Shown here: positions 26,122 through 39,510 of the stretch, piece after piece
How positions within the stretch are numbered: position 1 is the stretch's first letter
How the letters are laid out: every line of letters starts with the position of its first letter
From: Chersky-840 sp963794615
GTDB taxonomy: Bacteria > Actinomycetota > Acidimicrobiia > Acidimicrobiales > UBA8190
DNA length: 64,000 bases
Assembly (NCBI GenBank): GCA_963794615.1
Contig: CAWCEP010000006.1
Coordinates: 372,001 to 436,000 of the forward strand
Direction of reading: 5' to 3'
Made by a program: the position numbers and the translations under genes
The notes under the pieces: generated by a model
What the model was told of the DNA's origin: nothing
What the model saw: the letters and a program-made list of their open reading frames with translations, nothing else
The model's database searches: none

Positions 26122-28576
26122 CGCCGACCCGTCCTCACGGACCGGTCCACCAGAGCCAGAAGCGCATCCTTGCTGACTGGTTTCGAGAGATAGCTGTCCA
26201 TTCCTCCGGCCAGACATCGCTCCTGGTCCTCGCGACGAGCTCCGGCCGTCATGGCGATGATGGGGGTGCGTCCGGGAGCGCCCCCCTTTCCCCGAATGGC
26301 CGCCGTCGCCTGGTACCCGTTGAGCTCGGGCATCTGACAGTCCATCAGGATGGCGTCGTAGGGTCGAGCCGCGACGGCGCGCACCGCCTCGGCCCCGTTG
26401 AGCACGGTGTCCACGCTGTACCCCGCCGTGGTGAGGATGGCGACGGCCACCTTCTGGTTGATCACGTTGTCCTCGGCCAGCAGCAGCCGGCCGAGCTTGG
26501 CCCCTGTCACCGGCGCGTCGTCCGACGTCGAGATCGCCTCACGGTCCGGTGGTACGTCCAGACCCAGCACCACGCGCAGACTCTGGCGAAGATCCTCCCG
26601 CCGGACCGGCTTCGAGAGCGAAGGACATCGCGCCAGGTCGGCCGCGACCCCGGCTTCGGGCTCCTGACCCACTCCGGTCATGAGCACCACGCCGGGTGCC
26701 GGACCGGGACCGACGACGATGGCCTTCTGCAGTGCCACCCCGTCCATGCCGGGCAGGACGCGATCGACGAGAACGACGGCGAAAGGCCGTCCTTCGGTCT
26801 CGGCGGCCAGCAGGGAGTCGAGGGCGGCCTCGCCGTCGGCGGCCTCGTTGACAGCCATACCCCATTCGGCGAGGTAGGCCGACAACACGGCGCGTTGCGT
26901 GGCGTTGTCGTCGACGACGAGGGCTCTGAGTCCGGAGAATGTTGCATCGGGAGACGGCCGGACCCGCGCCGCTTGTCCGGGCTCGGCATGACCAGGGATC
27001 GTGAACCAGAAGCTGCTTCCTTCTCCGAGACGGCTGGCCACCCCGCAGTCACCACCCATGAGCGTCACGAGCTGGCCGCTGATGGCGAGACCCAGGCCCG
27101 TTCCCCCGAATTTCCGGGACGTGGACGAGTCGGCTTGGACGAAGGGCTGGAAGATCTTCTCGAGCTTGTCCGGCGCGATGCCGACCCCGGTGTCGCAGAC
27201 CTCGAACCGGACATAGGTGTCGACACCCTTCGCGCCCATCGCGCCCCCACGTTCGGCTTCCGCCACCCGGATCGCGATCTCACCGGTCGGTGTGAACTTG
27301 ATGGCGTTGGCGATGAGGTTGGTGAGGACCTGACGGACGCGACCCGGGTCTCCACTGGTGACCGAAGGGGCCGAGCTCTCGATGACGGCGATCAGCTCCA
27401 GCCCCTTTGCGTGTGCGGGCCGAGCCAAGAGGTCGACGACATCCTCGACGATCGAGCGCAAATCGAATTCGACGTTCTCGATCTCGAGCTTGCCCGCCTC
27501 GACCTTGGAGAAATCGAGAATGTCGTCGATGATGGCCAGAAGCGCCTCACCGGAGTTGCGCACGGTCTGGGCATAGTCCCGCTGACGGGCGTCGAGCCCG
27601 GTTTCGAGCAGCAGGTCGGTCATGCCGATGACCCCGTTCATCGGGGTTCGGATCTCGTGGCTCATGTTGGCGAGGAAGTCCCCCTTGAGCCTCGACGCCT
27701 CGGTCGCCTTGTCCTTGGCCACGGACATGGCGATCTCGGCGCCCGCCTCCGCCGTCACGTCGGCCAGGGTGCCGACCCAGCCCGCCGTGCCGCCCGCGGT
27801 GCCGGGGATGGGCTTGGAGGTGATGTGCACGATCCTCGGCGCCCTCCCGGGCTGGGGTATCTCGAATCGACGCGACAGTTCGGTCTCGTTTTCAGGTTCG
27901 GTGGCGACGGGCGCATCGAGGTGGGTCGGTTGATCGGGGCCGATGATGCTGTCCCACTTCCGGCCCATGGCTTCTTGGGCTGACATGCCCGTGATCTCGG
28001 TCCAGCGCGGATTGGTATAGACGTACCGGTTCGATTCGTCCGTTTGAAAGATGCCGATCGGTGCCGCGTCGGTCAGGAGCCTCAGCTGGTCGGCAGACGT
28101 CTGCACCTCGCGAGCCCTGGTCGCCAGTGACTCAGCCTTGGCGAAGAGGTGGGCGAAGACCGACACCTTGGCCCGCAGCTCGTCGGGCACCACCGGCGCG
28201 AAGATGAAGTCGACGGCACCGGCCGCATAGCGGTCGGTGCCCGTGATCTCGTCGTCGGCGTGGGCCGTGATGAAGATGATCGGGGTCATCTCCGACTGCC
28301 GGCGCCGCCTGATGAGGGCCGCCGTTTCGATCCCGCCCAGGGTCGGCATGCGGACATCGAGGAGGATGACGGCGAAGTCCTGAGCCTTCACACAGCGCAG
28401 GGCGGCCACACCCGAATCGGCCTCGACGATCGAGTACCCGAGTGGGGTCAGCACCGAGACCAGGGCCAGGCGCTTGGCAGGGTCGTCGTCCACCAACAGG
28501 ATCGGCACACCACCGACCACGCCCGCCGGTCCACGGGTATCGGAGTTGCGTGGCTCTGCGACCCGCATCGCCGTGC

Positions 28577-28580
<4 letters not shown>
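26118..28580 (-). CDS. Hybrid sensor kinase REC-PAS-HisKA-HATPase-REC-REC
   Basis: An 820-residue soluble hybrid kinase. Domain order: receiver (about 25-140; ILLVDDDPAKR, VILLDVRMPTLGG), PAS (about 165-290; TDAAPIGIFQTDESNRYVYTN), HisKA with MSHEIRTPMNG near residue 308, HATPase (NLIANAIKFT; DTGVGI; GGTGLGLAIS), receiver two (ALVVDDNATQR; VLVDRVLPGMDG), receiver three (LLLAEDNVINQ; ILMDCQMPELNG; YLSKPV). In the first receiver the usual KP lysine is replaced (FIFAPVVP), as in a known subgroup, so its chemistry may differ. ATG 28580 overlaps the upstream stop by ATGA. No membrane segments; the PAS domain probably senses a cytosolic signal. Confidence 0.93.
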
Positions 28581-32155
<3,575 letters not shown>

Positions 32156-32301
32156 GGGCAGCCTTCCTGATGCAGGCGTGCCGTTGTCTCGGGAGCGGCC
32201 TGGCGTCCAAGTTCCTCATAATGAAGGTCGGCGCGCGAGGAGCCGAACCTGAGTGCGGATCTCCCCCGAGGCGAGGAGCCGGGCCCGTCCAGGCCGCTCG
32301 G

Positions 32302-34131
32302 TCAGGCCGATACGGCCGTGGCCATCAGCGAGTCGAGCACGTGGGCCGAGGTCGGCGCGGCGAAGAGGTACCCCTGGTAGGAGTCGCACTCGAGCGCCAC
32401 CACCTCATCGAATTGCGCCTCGGACTCGATGCCTTCGGCAACCACGGTCATGTGCAGGCTGTGCGCGAGCCGGACGATGGCGCTGACGATGAGCCGGCTG
32501 GTGGGCTCACGGCCCAGGTCGGCGATGAAGGCCCGATCGATCTTGACGATGTTGACCGGGAACTGCTTGAGGTAGCTGAGCGACGAGTAGCCCGTCCCGA
32601 AGTCGTCGAGGGCGAGCTTGACCCCGAGACGCCGGAGGTCGTTGAGCACGATCAGGGCACGGTCACTGTCCTGGATGAAGACGCTCTCGGTGACCTCGAG
32701 GGTCACGACACCCGGGTCGGTCCCGGTCTCGGTCAGCACATCGGCGACGGTGGCGGCGAAGTCGGGCGCCATCAACTGGGACGAGGAGATGTTGACGCAG
32801 ATCTCGAGGTCGTGGTGGTGGTCGTGGCGTTGCCACCGGTGCAGGTCGATGCAGGACTGCATCAGCACCCAGCGCCCGATGTCGACGATGAGGCCCGACT
32901 GCTCCGCGAGCGGGACGATCGTGTCCGACGCCACGATGCCGCGCACGGGGTGCACCCAGCGCAGCAGGGCCTCTACCCCGGTGATCCGTCCGTCCGACGT
33001 GGCCACGATGGGCTGGTACTCGGTGCGCAGCTCACGGCGGGCCAACGCCCCGCGCAGGTCCCGGTTCAGCGAGGCCCGGTTCTCGGCCAGGCGCTGCTCG
33101 CCGATGTCCACCATCCCGTGGCGCGCCCCTCCCCTGCGTTTGGCCTGGTACATCGCCGTGTCCGCGTCCTGGAGGATCTGCTCGGGCACGTCGTCCCCCC
33201 GACCCGCGAAAGCGATGCCGACGCTGGCACTGACCTGGACCTCGATGCCCGACAGCACGAAGGGCCGGCCCAGGGCCTCGTCGATCCTGGTCGCGAGCGG
33301 CTCGACCTGCGACGTGGTCTCGAGGTCCTCGCACAGGACGACGAACTCGTCACCGGCCAGGCGGGCCAGCGTGTCGCCGGGCCGCAGGAGCTCGGTCAGG
33401 CGTCCCGCCACCGCCACGAGGAGCTCGTCTCCGACGTGATGGCCGTAGGTGTCGTTGATCACCTTGAACCGGTCGAGATCGGCGAAGAGGATGGCCACCA
33501 GCTTCTCGGACCGCCGGCAGCGCAGGACGGCGTGCACGAGGCGTTGCACCAGCAGGGTCCGGTTGGGCAGTCCCGTGAGCGCATCGTGCAACGCGCTCTC
33601 CCTGGCCCGGTCGGAGGACTCCCGGAGGTCGGAGCGGGCCTGGGCGTTGAGGAGATAGGCGGCGGCGACATCGGCCAAGGTCTGGGCGGCGGTCATGGCG
33701 CCGGCGTTCATCGACCCCGGGCTGGTGCGGTAGAGGTCCAGCGCGCCGAGCTGATGGTCGTCGTGGCGCAATGGGAAGGTGAAGACCGCACCGAGCCCCT
33801 CTTCGACCGCTCGAGCCGAGAACCGGGGGAAACGGTCATCGGCGCGCAGGTCGGGGACGACGACTGCTTCACCATTCCGATAGGCGACCAGGCACGGGCC
33901 TTCTCCCAACTCGGTCTGGAGCTGCTCGAAGCGCATGGCGGCGTCATCCGACGCGGCGATGTAGTGGGGATCGGATCCGGGAGCGATCAACGTCACGCCT
34001 GCTGCGCTGATGGGCAGGACGTCGACGATGCGAACGACCAAGTGATCCAAGATCGCCTGGATGGGGAAATCGGTGACGAGGGTCCTCGCGAACTCACTGA
34101 GGACGTCTGAGAGTCGCCGCTCGATCTCCAT
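32302..34131 (-). CDS. GAF-GGDEF-EAL c-di-GMP turnover protein
   Basis: A 609-residue cytosolic protein. GAF (about 20-165; ISAAGVTLI, ELGEGPCLVAYRNGEAVVV, AVFTFPLRHDD), GGDEF (about 185-345; DALTGLPNRTLLVQRL, FADLDRFKVINDTYGHHVGDELL, signature LAGDEFVVL with A for the first G) and EAL (about 355-600; VEALLRW, CVNISS, LEVTES, LDDFGTGYSSL, VKIDRAF, AEGIES, QGYLFA). All phosphodiesterase residues are intact. The AGDEF variant can still be active in some cyclases. ATG 34131 is preceded by an AGGGGG site. It lies just upstream of the relay operon in the same orientation and may be its c-di-GMP partner. Confidence 0.94.
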   Translation of the reverse strand: MEIERRLSDVLSEFARTLVTDFPIQAILDHLVVRIVDVLPISAAGVTLIAPGSDPHYIAASDDAAMRFEQLQTELGEGPCLVAYRNGEAVVVPDLRADDRFPRFSARAVEEGLGAVFTFPLRHDDHQLGALDLYRTSPGSMNAGAMTAAQTLADVAAAYLLNAQARSDLRESSDRARESALHDALTGLPNRTLLVQRLVHAVLRCRRSEKLVAILFADLDRFKVINDTYGHHVGDELLVAVAGRLTELLRPGDTLARLAGDEFVVLCEDLETTSQVEPLATRIDEALGRPFVLSGIEVQVSASVGIAFAGRGDDVPEQILQDADTAMYQAKRRGGARHGMVDIGEQRLAENRASLNRDLRGALARRELRTEYQPIVATSDGRITGVEALLRWVHPVRGIVASDTIVPLAEQSGLIVDIGRWVLMQSCIDLHRWQRHDHHHDLEICVNISSSQLMAPDFAATVADVLTETGTDPGVVTLEVTESVFIQDSDRALIVLNDLRRLGVKLALDDFGTGYSSLSYLKQFPVNIVKIDRAFIADLGREPTSRLIVSAIVRLAHSLHMTVVAEGIESEAQFDEVVALECDSYQGYLFAAPTSAHVLDSLMATAVSA

Positions 34132-34519
34132 GAGACCCCCTGGGCAAGCTGCAATAGCGGGCCGCGAGGACTGGGCGGAGGACTCGGTACGTTGTGCGAA
34201 CAGGCAGTGTAACGGCGCCATCATGCGCCCTTCAAGCATTCTCGAACCACCGATGGGCGCGTTCGGACCTTCACAAACATGCTCACCCACGCACAATGGC
34301 GACGCCGAAGCCTCATTGGGGAACAGACCAGCCCGCCGTGGGCGCCGGCGTTCACGGTGCGCCGTGATTGTGCAACGGTCGCTAAAGCGCACGGGCCGGC
34401 GGTCGATGAGTAGCGAAGACCCCTGAGAGGGGCGCCTGGTTGAAACAGGGAGCCGGAGTCCGGCTCCCGTCGCCGAGGCTCGACGTGTCCTCTCCCATCC
34501 AACGGAAGAGGCATGTCCC
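34132..34519. other. 388-bp divergent intergenic region
   Basis: This region separates the GGDEF-EAL gene (minus) from the DUF3494 surface protein (plus). Its right half carries the structured leader described at 34420-34485. Near the left end, gttacactg and acaacgtacc on the minus strand could be promoter parts, but I cannot assign hexamers with confidence. No gene seen. Confidence 0.5.
34420..34485 (+). promoter_or_regulatory. Structured 5' leader of the DUF3494 surface-protein gene
   Basis: Three stems lie 35-100 bases before the start codon. CCCCT-gag-AGGGG spans 34420-34432. A 10-bp perfect stem with arms at 34448-34457 and 34459-34468 is followed by CGTCG/CGACG (34468-34472 with 34481-34485). 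CCTG (34435-34438) can pair with CAGG (34446-34449), which competes with the large stem. This looks like a folded leader with alternative pairing, such as a riboswitch or attenuator. I could not match it to a known class: the conserved cores of c-di-GMP-I, c-di-AMP and TPP riboswitches are absent. Confidence 0.45.
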
Positions 34520-35557
34520 ATGGTTTCACGCCGAGCAGTCCCGTCCTCTGTCGGGAAGGGCACGCGCCCCCGCCACGTCTCCGGGTGGCTCGTACCCACC
34601 ACGGTCATCCTGGCCGGCATCGCCGTCCTCGCCCCGGCCGTCAGTGCCGACGCCGCGCAGGTGCCGGTCGGCCTCGGCACGGTGGGCAGCTTCGCCGTCA
34701 TCGCCGGTGCCGGCATCACGAACACGGGCCCTACGACGGTCAACGGTGACATCGGGACGTTCCCGACCCCGGCCGAGAGCGGGACCGCCTCGATGACGAT
34801 CACCGGCACCAATCACGACGCCGACGTCGTCACCCAGGGAGCGAAGAACGACCTCGTGACGGCGTACAACACCGCCGCCGGCGAAGGCCCGACGACCGCG
34901 GTCCCCGCCGACCTCGGTGGACGGACGTTGAGCCCGGGCACGTACAACTCCGCATCCTCGCTCGGCCTCACCGGGACGGTGACGCTCAACGGTGGCGGCG
35001 ACCCCAACGCACTCTTCGTCTTCCAGGCCGGCTCCACTCTCATCACCGCCTCGACGAGCAACGTCAACCTCATCAACGGAGCCCAGGCGTGCAACGTCTT
35101 CTGGCAGGTCGGGAGCTCGGCCACACTGGGGACCGGATCCACCTTCCGCGGCACCATCCTGGCGCTGACGTCGATCTCGGTGACCACGGGCACGACCATC
35201 AACGGTCGTCTGCTCGCCCGCAACGGTGCGGTCACCCTGGACACCGACACCATCACGAAGCCGGCGTGCTCCACGTCGGGGGGAACGACGGTGACGACGG
35301 TGGCGGGAGGATCCGGAGGAACGGCCAAGGCCACGGCGAAGACACCCAGCCCGACGGGCACGGGAGCCAAGACGGGAACCGGCTCGGCGACGCCGGGTGG
35401 GACCGGATCGGGCACGCCGAGCGGCACGACGGGCAGCGGCACGCTCCCCTTCACCGGGATCAACCCCCGCATCCCGATCGTCGGTGGTTCGATGGTCGCC
35501 TTCGGCCTCGCGCTGCTGGGACTGTCGAGCGCACGCCGGAGACGCACGAGCGCCTGA
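34520..35557 (+). CDS. DUF3494 (ice-binding-like) surface protein with LPXTG anchor
   Basis: A 345-residue exported protein. A twin-basic signal peptide (VPTTVILAGIAVLAPAVSADA) is followed by a DUF3494 beta-solenoid (about 50-250): LGTVGSFAVIAGAGITNTG, TVNGDIGTFP, DLGGRTLSPGTYNS, NALFVFQAGSTL, FWQVGSSATLGTGS, TTINGRLLARNGAVTLDT. A Thr/Gly/Pro-rich linker leads to LPFTG, a hydrophobic helix and a final RRRR tail, a complete sortase signal. The DUF3494 family includes ice-binding proteins and adhesins; adhesion or surface structure is the safer guess. GGAAGAGG lies eight bases before ATG 34520. Confidence 0.9.
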   Translation: MVSRRAVPSSVGKGTRPRHVSGWLVPTTVILAGIAVLAPAVSADAAQVPVGLGTVGSFAVIAGAGITNTGPTTVNGDIGTFPTPAESGTASMTITGTNHDADVVTQGAKNDLVTAYNTAAGEGPTTAVPADLGGRTLSPGTYNSASSLGLTGTVTLNGGGDPNALFVFQAGSTLITASTSNVNLINGAQACNVFWQVGSSATLGTGSTFRGTILALTSISVTTGTTINGRLLARNGAVTLDTDTITKPACSTSGGTTVTTVAGGSGGTAKATAKTPSPTGTGAKTGTGSATPGGTGSGTPSGTTGSGTLPFTGINPRIPIVGGSMVAFGLALLGLSSARRRRTSA

Positions 35558-35605
35558 CCCTCGGCCCGTGAGCAACGGCGCGCCGTCAGGGGCGACGCAA
35601 TCGGG

Positions 35606-36778
35606 TCAGTGGGCCCCCGACGCCACGGCCTGGCCCCAGGTGTAGATGTAGAACGCCGGGCTGCGGGTGACCACGGCGAAGAGCTCGGTGTCACTCATCC
35701 ACGGCTTCGCCGCCGCCGGGGCGGCCTCACCGGCGCCCATGACGAGGATCCCCCCCGACGCGGCCAGCTGGGGGGCACTGAAGCCCAGGATGTTGTCGCG
35801 GTGCCCCCAACATCCGCCCCCGCCGCCGCCGCAGGCGAGGTTCCCCGAACCAGGCCCGTCGTCGTACATCCAGTTGTAGTTGGACCCGAGGGCTCCGGCG
35901 TTCTCGCTCCAGTTCGACGCCCACCGCAGGATGCTCACGCCCGGGGGGACGATCGTCGGTGTGGGATCGGCGTCAGCCAGGGCCGCCGCCAGCGCGTCCT
36001 GGTCGAGCTCGTTGACGAGCCCCACCGCGGGCGGGAGACCCCGGTCGACGCGTTCGGTGTCGGCCAACACGAAGAGCTGCTCGGCCGCAGTGAGCGCCGA
36101 GTAGTCGCCGGGCAGGGTCATGGGCCCGAGGCCTTCGCGGGCCCGGGCGCTGTCGGTGGCCTGCAACGTGGCGGCCACACACGGTGCCGACAGGGGACCC
36201 GCCGCCAGACACGCGGTCTCGAACAGCGGGGTGGGGCCGATGCTCGCGGCGGGGTTGCCGGGAGGCACGATCCCGTGGCTGACGGGGGGCGCCGACGGGG
36301 GATGCACCACGGGAGCGGGGTGCACGACGGGAGCGGGGTGCGCCACCGGGACGGGGTGGACCACGGTCGTCGGGGGCGGCGCCACCGTGCGGGGGGCGGG
36401 AGCCGGAGGGGGCGCCGCAGCCACGGCTGCCAACGGCGGCGACGGCGCGGTCGTGCTCGGTGGCGGCGGCTGTGTCGTCGGGGGTGAGGGCCTGGTCGTG
36501 GCGAGCTTGCCCGTGGCCTTCTCGTTCTCGAGGATCTTGCGCATCGCCACCAGCGGGGATTCCTTGCGGGCCGGGCGGGGCGCGGTGGGCCCGGGGTGGG
36601 AGGGCTTTGTCCCCGCCGCCGCCACCGCGCTGGGACCCGCCGTGGCGGCCAACACCGCCGCGCCCGGCAGCGACACCATCAGGCCGAGACGCGCGATGGT
36701 ACGGCCGGCGGGACGGCGGGCGTTCTGTCGTCGCACCGCGCGGTTGGCATGGATGGGAGGGAGGGGTTCGCGGTTCAT
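35606..36778 (-). CDS. Secreted Pro-rich protein with CAP-like (SCP) domain
   Basis: A 390-residue exported protein. A basic N terminus and hydrophobic segment (LGLMVSLPGAAVLAATAG) form the signal peptide. A Pro/Ala/Val-rich linker with HPAPV repeats covers about residues 85-170. The C-terminal domain contains paired cysteines (ACLAAGPLSAPC) and a CAP-like signature: NWSENAG, NWMYDDGPGS, then GCWGHRDNILG. CAP proteins are extracellular and often cell-wall or lipid associated. ATG 36778 is the first start in frame; its ribosome binding site is weak. Convergent with the DUF3494 gene, 48 bp apart. Confidence 0.85.
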   Translation of the reverse strand: MNREPLPPIHANRAVRRQNARRPAGRTIARLGLMVSLPGAAVLAATAGPSAVAAAGTKPSHPGPTAPRPARKESPLVAMRKILENEKATGKLATTRPSPPTTQPPPPSTTAPSPPLAAVAAAPPPAPAPRTVAPPPTTVVHPVPVAHPAPVVHPAPVVHPPSAPPVSHGIVPPGNPAASIGPTPLFETACLAAGPLSAPCVAATLQATDSARAREGLGPMTLPGDYSALTAAEQLFVLADTERVDRGLPPAVGLVNELDQDALAAALADADPTPTIVPPGVSILRWASNWSENAGALGSNYNWMYDDGPGSGNLACGGGGGGCWGHRDNILGFSAPQLAASGGILVMGAGEAAPAAAKPWMSDTELFAVVTRSPAFYIYTWGQAVASGAH

Positions 36779-37128
36779 GGTCGTTCGGGGCGAGCTGTCG
36801 GTGTCGCAGCAGTGAGTTGCTCTACGACGCGACGTCGCGGCGCGCGAACGATGGCGCTGTCCGTCTCCTCCGCTTGCTCCGCCGCCCGGCAGGGCACCCG
36901 AGGGCGACCGTAGTGAACACGGGGGAAGCGTGCCAATCGCTCAGCGTGGGCGTCCGCACCTTAACGGGACATATGATTTGCGCCGGCAACGAGCAGCCGC
37001 CTCACTTGGGGATACGACGCCATGTGGTGTTGCGAACACAGAGCTCTCGTAGGTGGGAACACCCGGGTTTCTCCCGTCCGGGCCTACAGAATCCGGTCCC
37101 ACGACGGACACGGCGCGGTGAGTCGACC
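36779..37128. other. 350-bp divergent intergenic region with structured segments
   Basis: The region lies between the CAP-like gene (minus) and a Nudix gene (plus). It contains a 12-bp perfect palindrome CGCGACGTCGCG (36828-36839) 50 bp before the CAP start, a relatively AT-rich patch with TATGAT (about 36970), and before the Nudix start a nested hairpin (GTAGG...CCTAC around CCCGG...CCGGG, about 37050-37093). Functions unknown. Confidence 0.4.
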
Positions 37129-37601
37129 GTGCCGAAAGTGAGTGCCGGGCTCCTCCTGTACCGCGTGAGCGCGACCGGACACATCGAGGTGCTCCTCGTG
37201 CATCCCGGCGGCCCGTTCTGGGCGCGCAAGGACGCCGGCGCGTGGTCGATCCCCAAAGGCGAGTACGACGAGGGCGACGATCCCGCCGCGCGCGCCGAGG
37301 AGGAGTTCGCCGAAGAGCTCGGCCGACGCGCCCCCCGGGACCGCGTCACGACCTCGGTGAGGTTCGCCAGGCGGGAGGGAAACGGGTGCGGGTGTGGGCG
37401 GTCCTCGGCGATCTCGACGCCCGTGCCACCACGAGCAACGTGTTCGAGATGGAATGGCCGCCCCGCTCCGGTGAACAACGCACCTTCCCCGAGGTCGACA
37501 AAGCGGCGTGGTTCTCCCTCGACGAGGCACGCGCCAAACTCCTCACCGGCCAGCTCCCCCTCCTCGACCGGCTCGAGTCGATCACCCGACCTGGTGACTG
37601 A
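37129..37601 (+). pseudogene. Nudix hydrolase with one-base frameshift
   Basis: From GTG 37129 the frame encodes a Nudix protein: KVSAGLLLYRV, VLLVHPGGPFWARKDAGAWSIPKGEYDEGDDPAARAEEEFAEELG, which is a Nudix box with glutamate replacing the usual arginine of REUxEE. At a run of six C (37331-37336) the frame breaks. The expected continuation GPRHDLGEVRQAGGKRVRVWAV to the stop at 37601 is one frame over. A seventh C would restore the full protein of about 157 residues. The homopolymer location makes sequencing error a serious alternative. Substrate not predictable. Confidence 0.8.
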
Positions 37602-37639
37602 CCGACGAGAGGGCCCCGACGGCGACGGACGGTGCCCGA

Positions 37640-38392
37640 TCAGGGAATGCCACCGTCCACGCGCAGGAGCTGCCCGGTGGTGAAACTCGAGGCGTCACTG
37701 GCGAAATAGAGGGCGGTGCCGACCACCTCGTCGGGATCGCCGAACCGTCTCAGGGCGTGACGTTGCGCACCGGTGGCGAAGGTCTCCTCGTCCCACGCCT
37801 TGGTGACGTCGGTGAGGAACGGCCCGGCCATGATGCAGTTGACGCGCACCGTCGGCCCGAAGGTGTGCGCGAAGCCCATCGTCAACGAGTTGACCCCGGC
37901 CTTGGCGGCGGCATAGGGCAGGATCGCGGCGTTGGGCCGGATCGAGCCCACACTGGACACGTTGATCACCGATCCCCCTCCGTCGCGCACCATCCGGCTG
38001 CCCACGAGGGCGGTGAGCCGGAAGACGCCCTTCAGGTTCAGGTTCACGACCTTGTCCCACATGGCCTCGGTGACCTCGGTCACGTCCCCGTAGAGCAGGG
38101 ACATCCCGGCGTTGTTGACGAGCACGTCGACACGACCGAACGTCTCGTAGGCGGCGTCCGCCAACGGCTCGAGCTCGTCCCAGTTCGACACGTTGCACGA
38201 CCACGGGAGCGCCCGTCGGCCCATCGCCTCCACCTCGCCGGCCACGGCCCGACAGGCGTCGAGCTTGCGGCTGGCCACGACGACGTCGGCGCCGGCGGCG
38301 GCGAACCCGAGCACCATCGACCGTCCCAACCCCCGGCTGCCGCCAGTCACGAGCGCCACCTTGCCGGTGAGGTCGAAACGGTCCCTGGCCAC
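37640..38392 (-). CDS. SDR-family oxidoreductase
   Basis: A 250-residue short-chain dehydrogenase. Cofactor motif TGGSRGLG, NNAG in VDVLVNNAG, catalytic Ser in NVSSVGS, and YAAAKAG with the catalytic Tyr and Lys; the C terminus GQLLRVDGG is typical of the classical (FabG-like) group. GTG 38392 is the start that begins directly before RDRFDLTGKVALVTGG. The gene follows the APH gene by 14 bp in the same direction. In the context of ACAD and APH genes it may act on a hydroxyacyl- or ketoacyl-CoA. Confidence 0.9.
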   Translation of the reverse strand: MARDRFDLTGKVALVTGGSRGLGRSMVLGFAAAGADVVVASRKLDACRAVAGEVEAMGRRALPWSCNVSNWDELEPLADAAYETFGRVDVLVNNAGMSLLYGDVTEVTEAMWDKVVNLNLKGVFRLTALVGSRMVRDGGGSVINVSSVGSIRPNAAILPYAAAKAGVNSLTMGFAHTFGPTVRVNCIMAGPFLTDVTKAWDEETFATGAQRHALRRFGDPDEVVGTALYFASDASSFTTGQLLRVDGGIP

Positions 38393-38406
38393 CGACGTGC
38401 GTACCC

Positions 38407-39510
38407 TCAGTGAAGAGACGTGGTCGACGCGAGGTCCGCGGCGCGCTCGGCCAGGTTCAGCACCACGTCGCCGAACGCCTCCATCTTCGGATTGTCGGCC
38501 GTTCCCTGCACGACGCGCGCGTAGCCGGCCTCGAGGACGACGGCCAACTTGAAGCGGGCCAGGATCACGTAGTAGTCGATCTCGTCGGTGGCGCGCCCGC
38601 TCTCGCCCGAGTAGTAGTCGAGGAGCTCGGCGCGCGACGGCATCCCCGTGTAGTCCACGTAACTCCCGGTGCTGCGTTCCTCGTCCTCGTCGAGCCAGCC
38701 CTGGATCACCCACCCGAGGTCGAGGAGCGGATCACCCACCGTCGCCATCTCCCAGTCGACGATCGCGGCGAGGCGGGCGGGGGTGCCGTGGCGGAACATC
38801 ACATTGGCGAACTGGTAGTCGCCGTGCATGATCCCCGGCTCGTAGCTCCGGGGTTGATGGCCTCGCAACCACGCCGCCGCGGTGTCGAGCCCGGGAATGG
38901 CGCGGAACTGCACGGCGGCGAGGTGGCTCATCCACCGGTCGACCTGGCGTTCGTGAAAGCCGTCGGGCCGGCCGAATCCCTCGAGGCCGCGGGCCCGCCA
39001 GTCGACCCGGGCCAGCTTGGCGATGCCGTCGACGAGCTGGAAGGCCAGGCCGCGGCGGGCATCGAGGTCGGCGTCGAAGGGGGTAGGCCAACCCCCGCCC
39101 CCCATGGGGGACCAGCCGTCGACGTATTCCATCAGGTAGAAGCAGCCCCCCATGAGCGCAGGGTCGTCGCACACGGCCAGGACCCGGGCGTGGGGCACGT
39201 CGGTGTCGGCCAGCGCCGCGAGCAACCGGTACTCGCGCAACATGGTCTCGTTGCGACCCGCCGGCACCACCCGAGGAGGACGGCGCAGCGCCATGCGGTG
39301 CCCACCGCGCCGGATCTCGAAGAGCTCGTTGGAAGCCCCGCCGGTGATGAAGGTGGCTTCGACCGGCTCGCCCGCACCGGGCAGGTCGTGCTCGTCGAAG
39401 AACACCCGGAGCCGTTCGGGATCGACGAGGCCGCGGGTGCGGACCTCGTCGTCGACAACTGCGTCGTCGGTAACGGGGTCGTCGGTGGCGTCGGCGAGCG
39501 AGTCGGTCAC
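38407..39510 (-). CDS. APH-family phosphotransferase (probable acyl-CoA hydroxyl kinase)
   Basis: A 367-residue protein-kinase-like phosphotransferase. The catalytic loop is HGDYQFANVMF, the metal site DWEMATVGDP, and the nucleotide-binding region FITGGASNELFEI. Homologous domains are fused to acyl-CoA dehydrogenases in human ACAD10/11, and LvaA of Pseudomonas putida phosphorylates 4-hydroxyacyl-CoA. GTG 39510 overlaps the stop of the acyl-CoA dehydrogenase gene (GTGA), strong support for joint function. So it probably phosphorylates the hydroxyl of a hydroxyacyl-CoA before elimination by the neighbour. An extra acidic N-terminal stretch of 25 residues precedes the fold. Confidence 0.88.
   Translation of the reverse strand: MTDSLADATDDPVTDDAVVDDEVRTRGLVDPERLRVFFDEHDLPGAGEPVEATFITGGASNELFEIRRGGHRMALRRPPRVVPAGRNETMLREYRLLAALADTDVPHARVLAVCDDPALMGGCFYLMEYVDGWSPMGGGGWPTPFDADLDARRGLAFQLVDGIAKLARVDWRARGLEGFGRPDGFHERQVDRWMSHLAAVQFRAIPGLDTAAAWLRGHQPRSYEPGIMHGDYQFANVMFRHGTPARLAAIVDWEMATVGDPLLDLGWVIQGWLDEDEERSTGSYVDYTGMPSRAELLDYYSGESGRATDEIDYYVILARFKLAVVLEAGYARVVQGTADNPKMEAFGDVVLNLAERAADLASTTSLH

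Noticed and set aside
34420..34485. Cobalamin, TPP or c-di-GMP-I riboswitch
   Set aside because: Only short coincidental matches (ctgaga, agccgga); the conserved cores of these classes are absent.
34131..34812. N-terminal extension of the GGDEF-EAL protein up to 34812
   Set aside because: The extra stretch is Arg/Pro-rich without domain features and overlaps the DUF3494 gene on the other strand; a good ribosome binding site marks ATG 34131.
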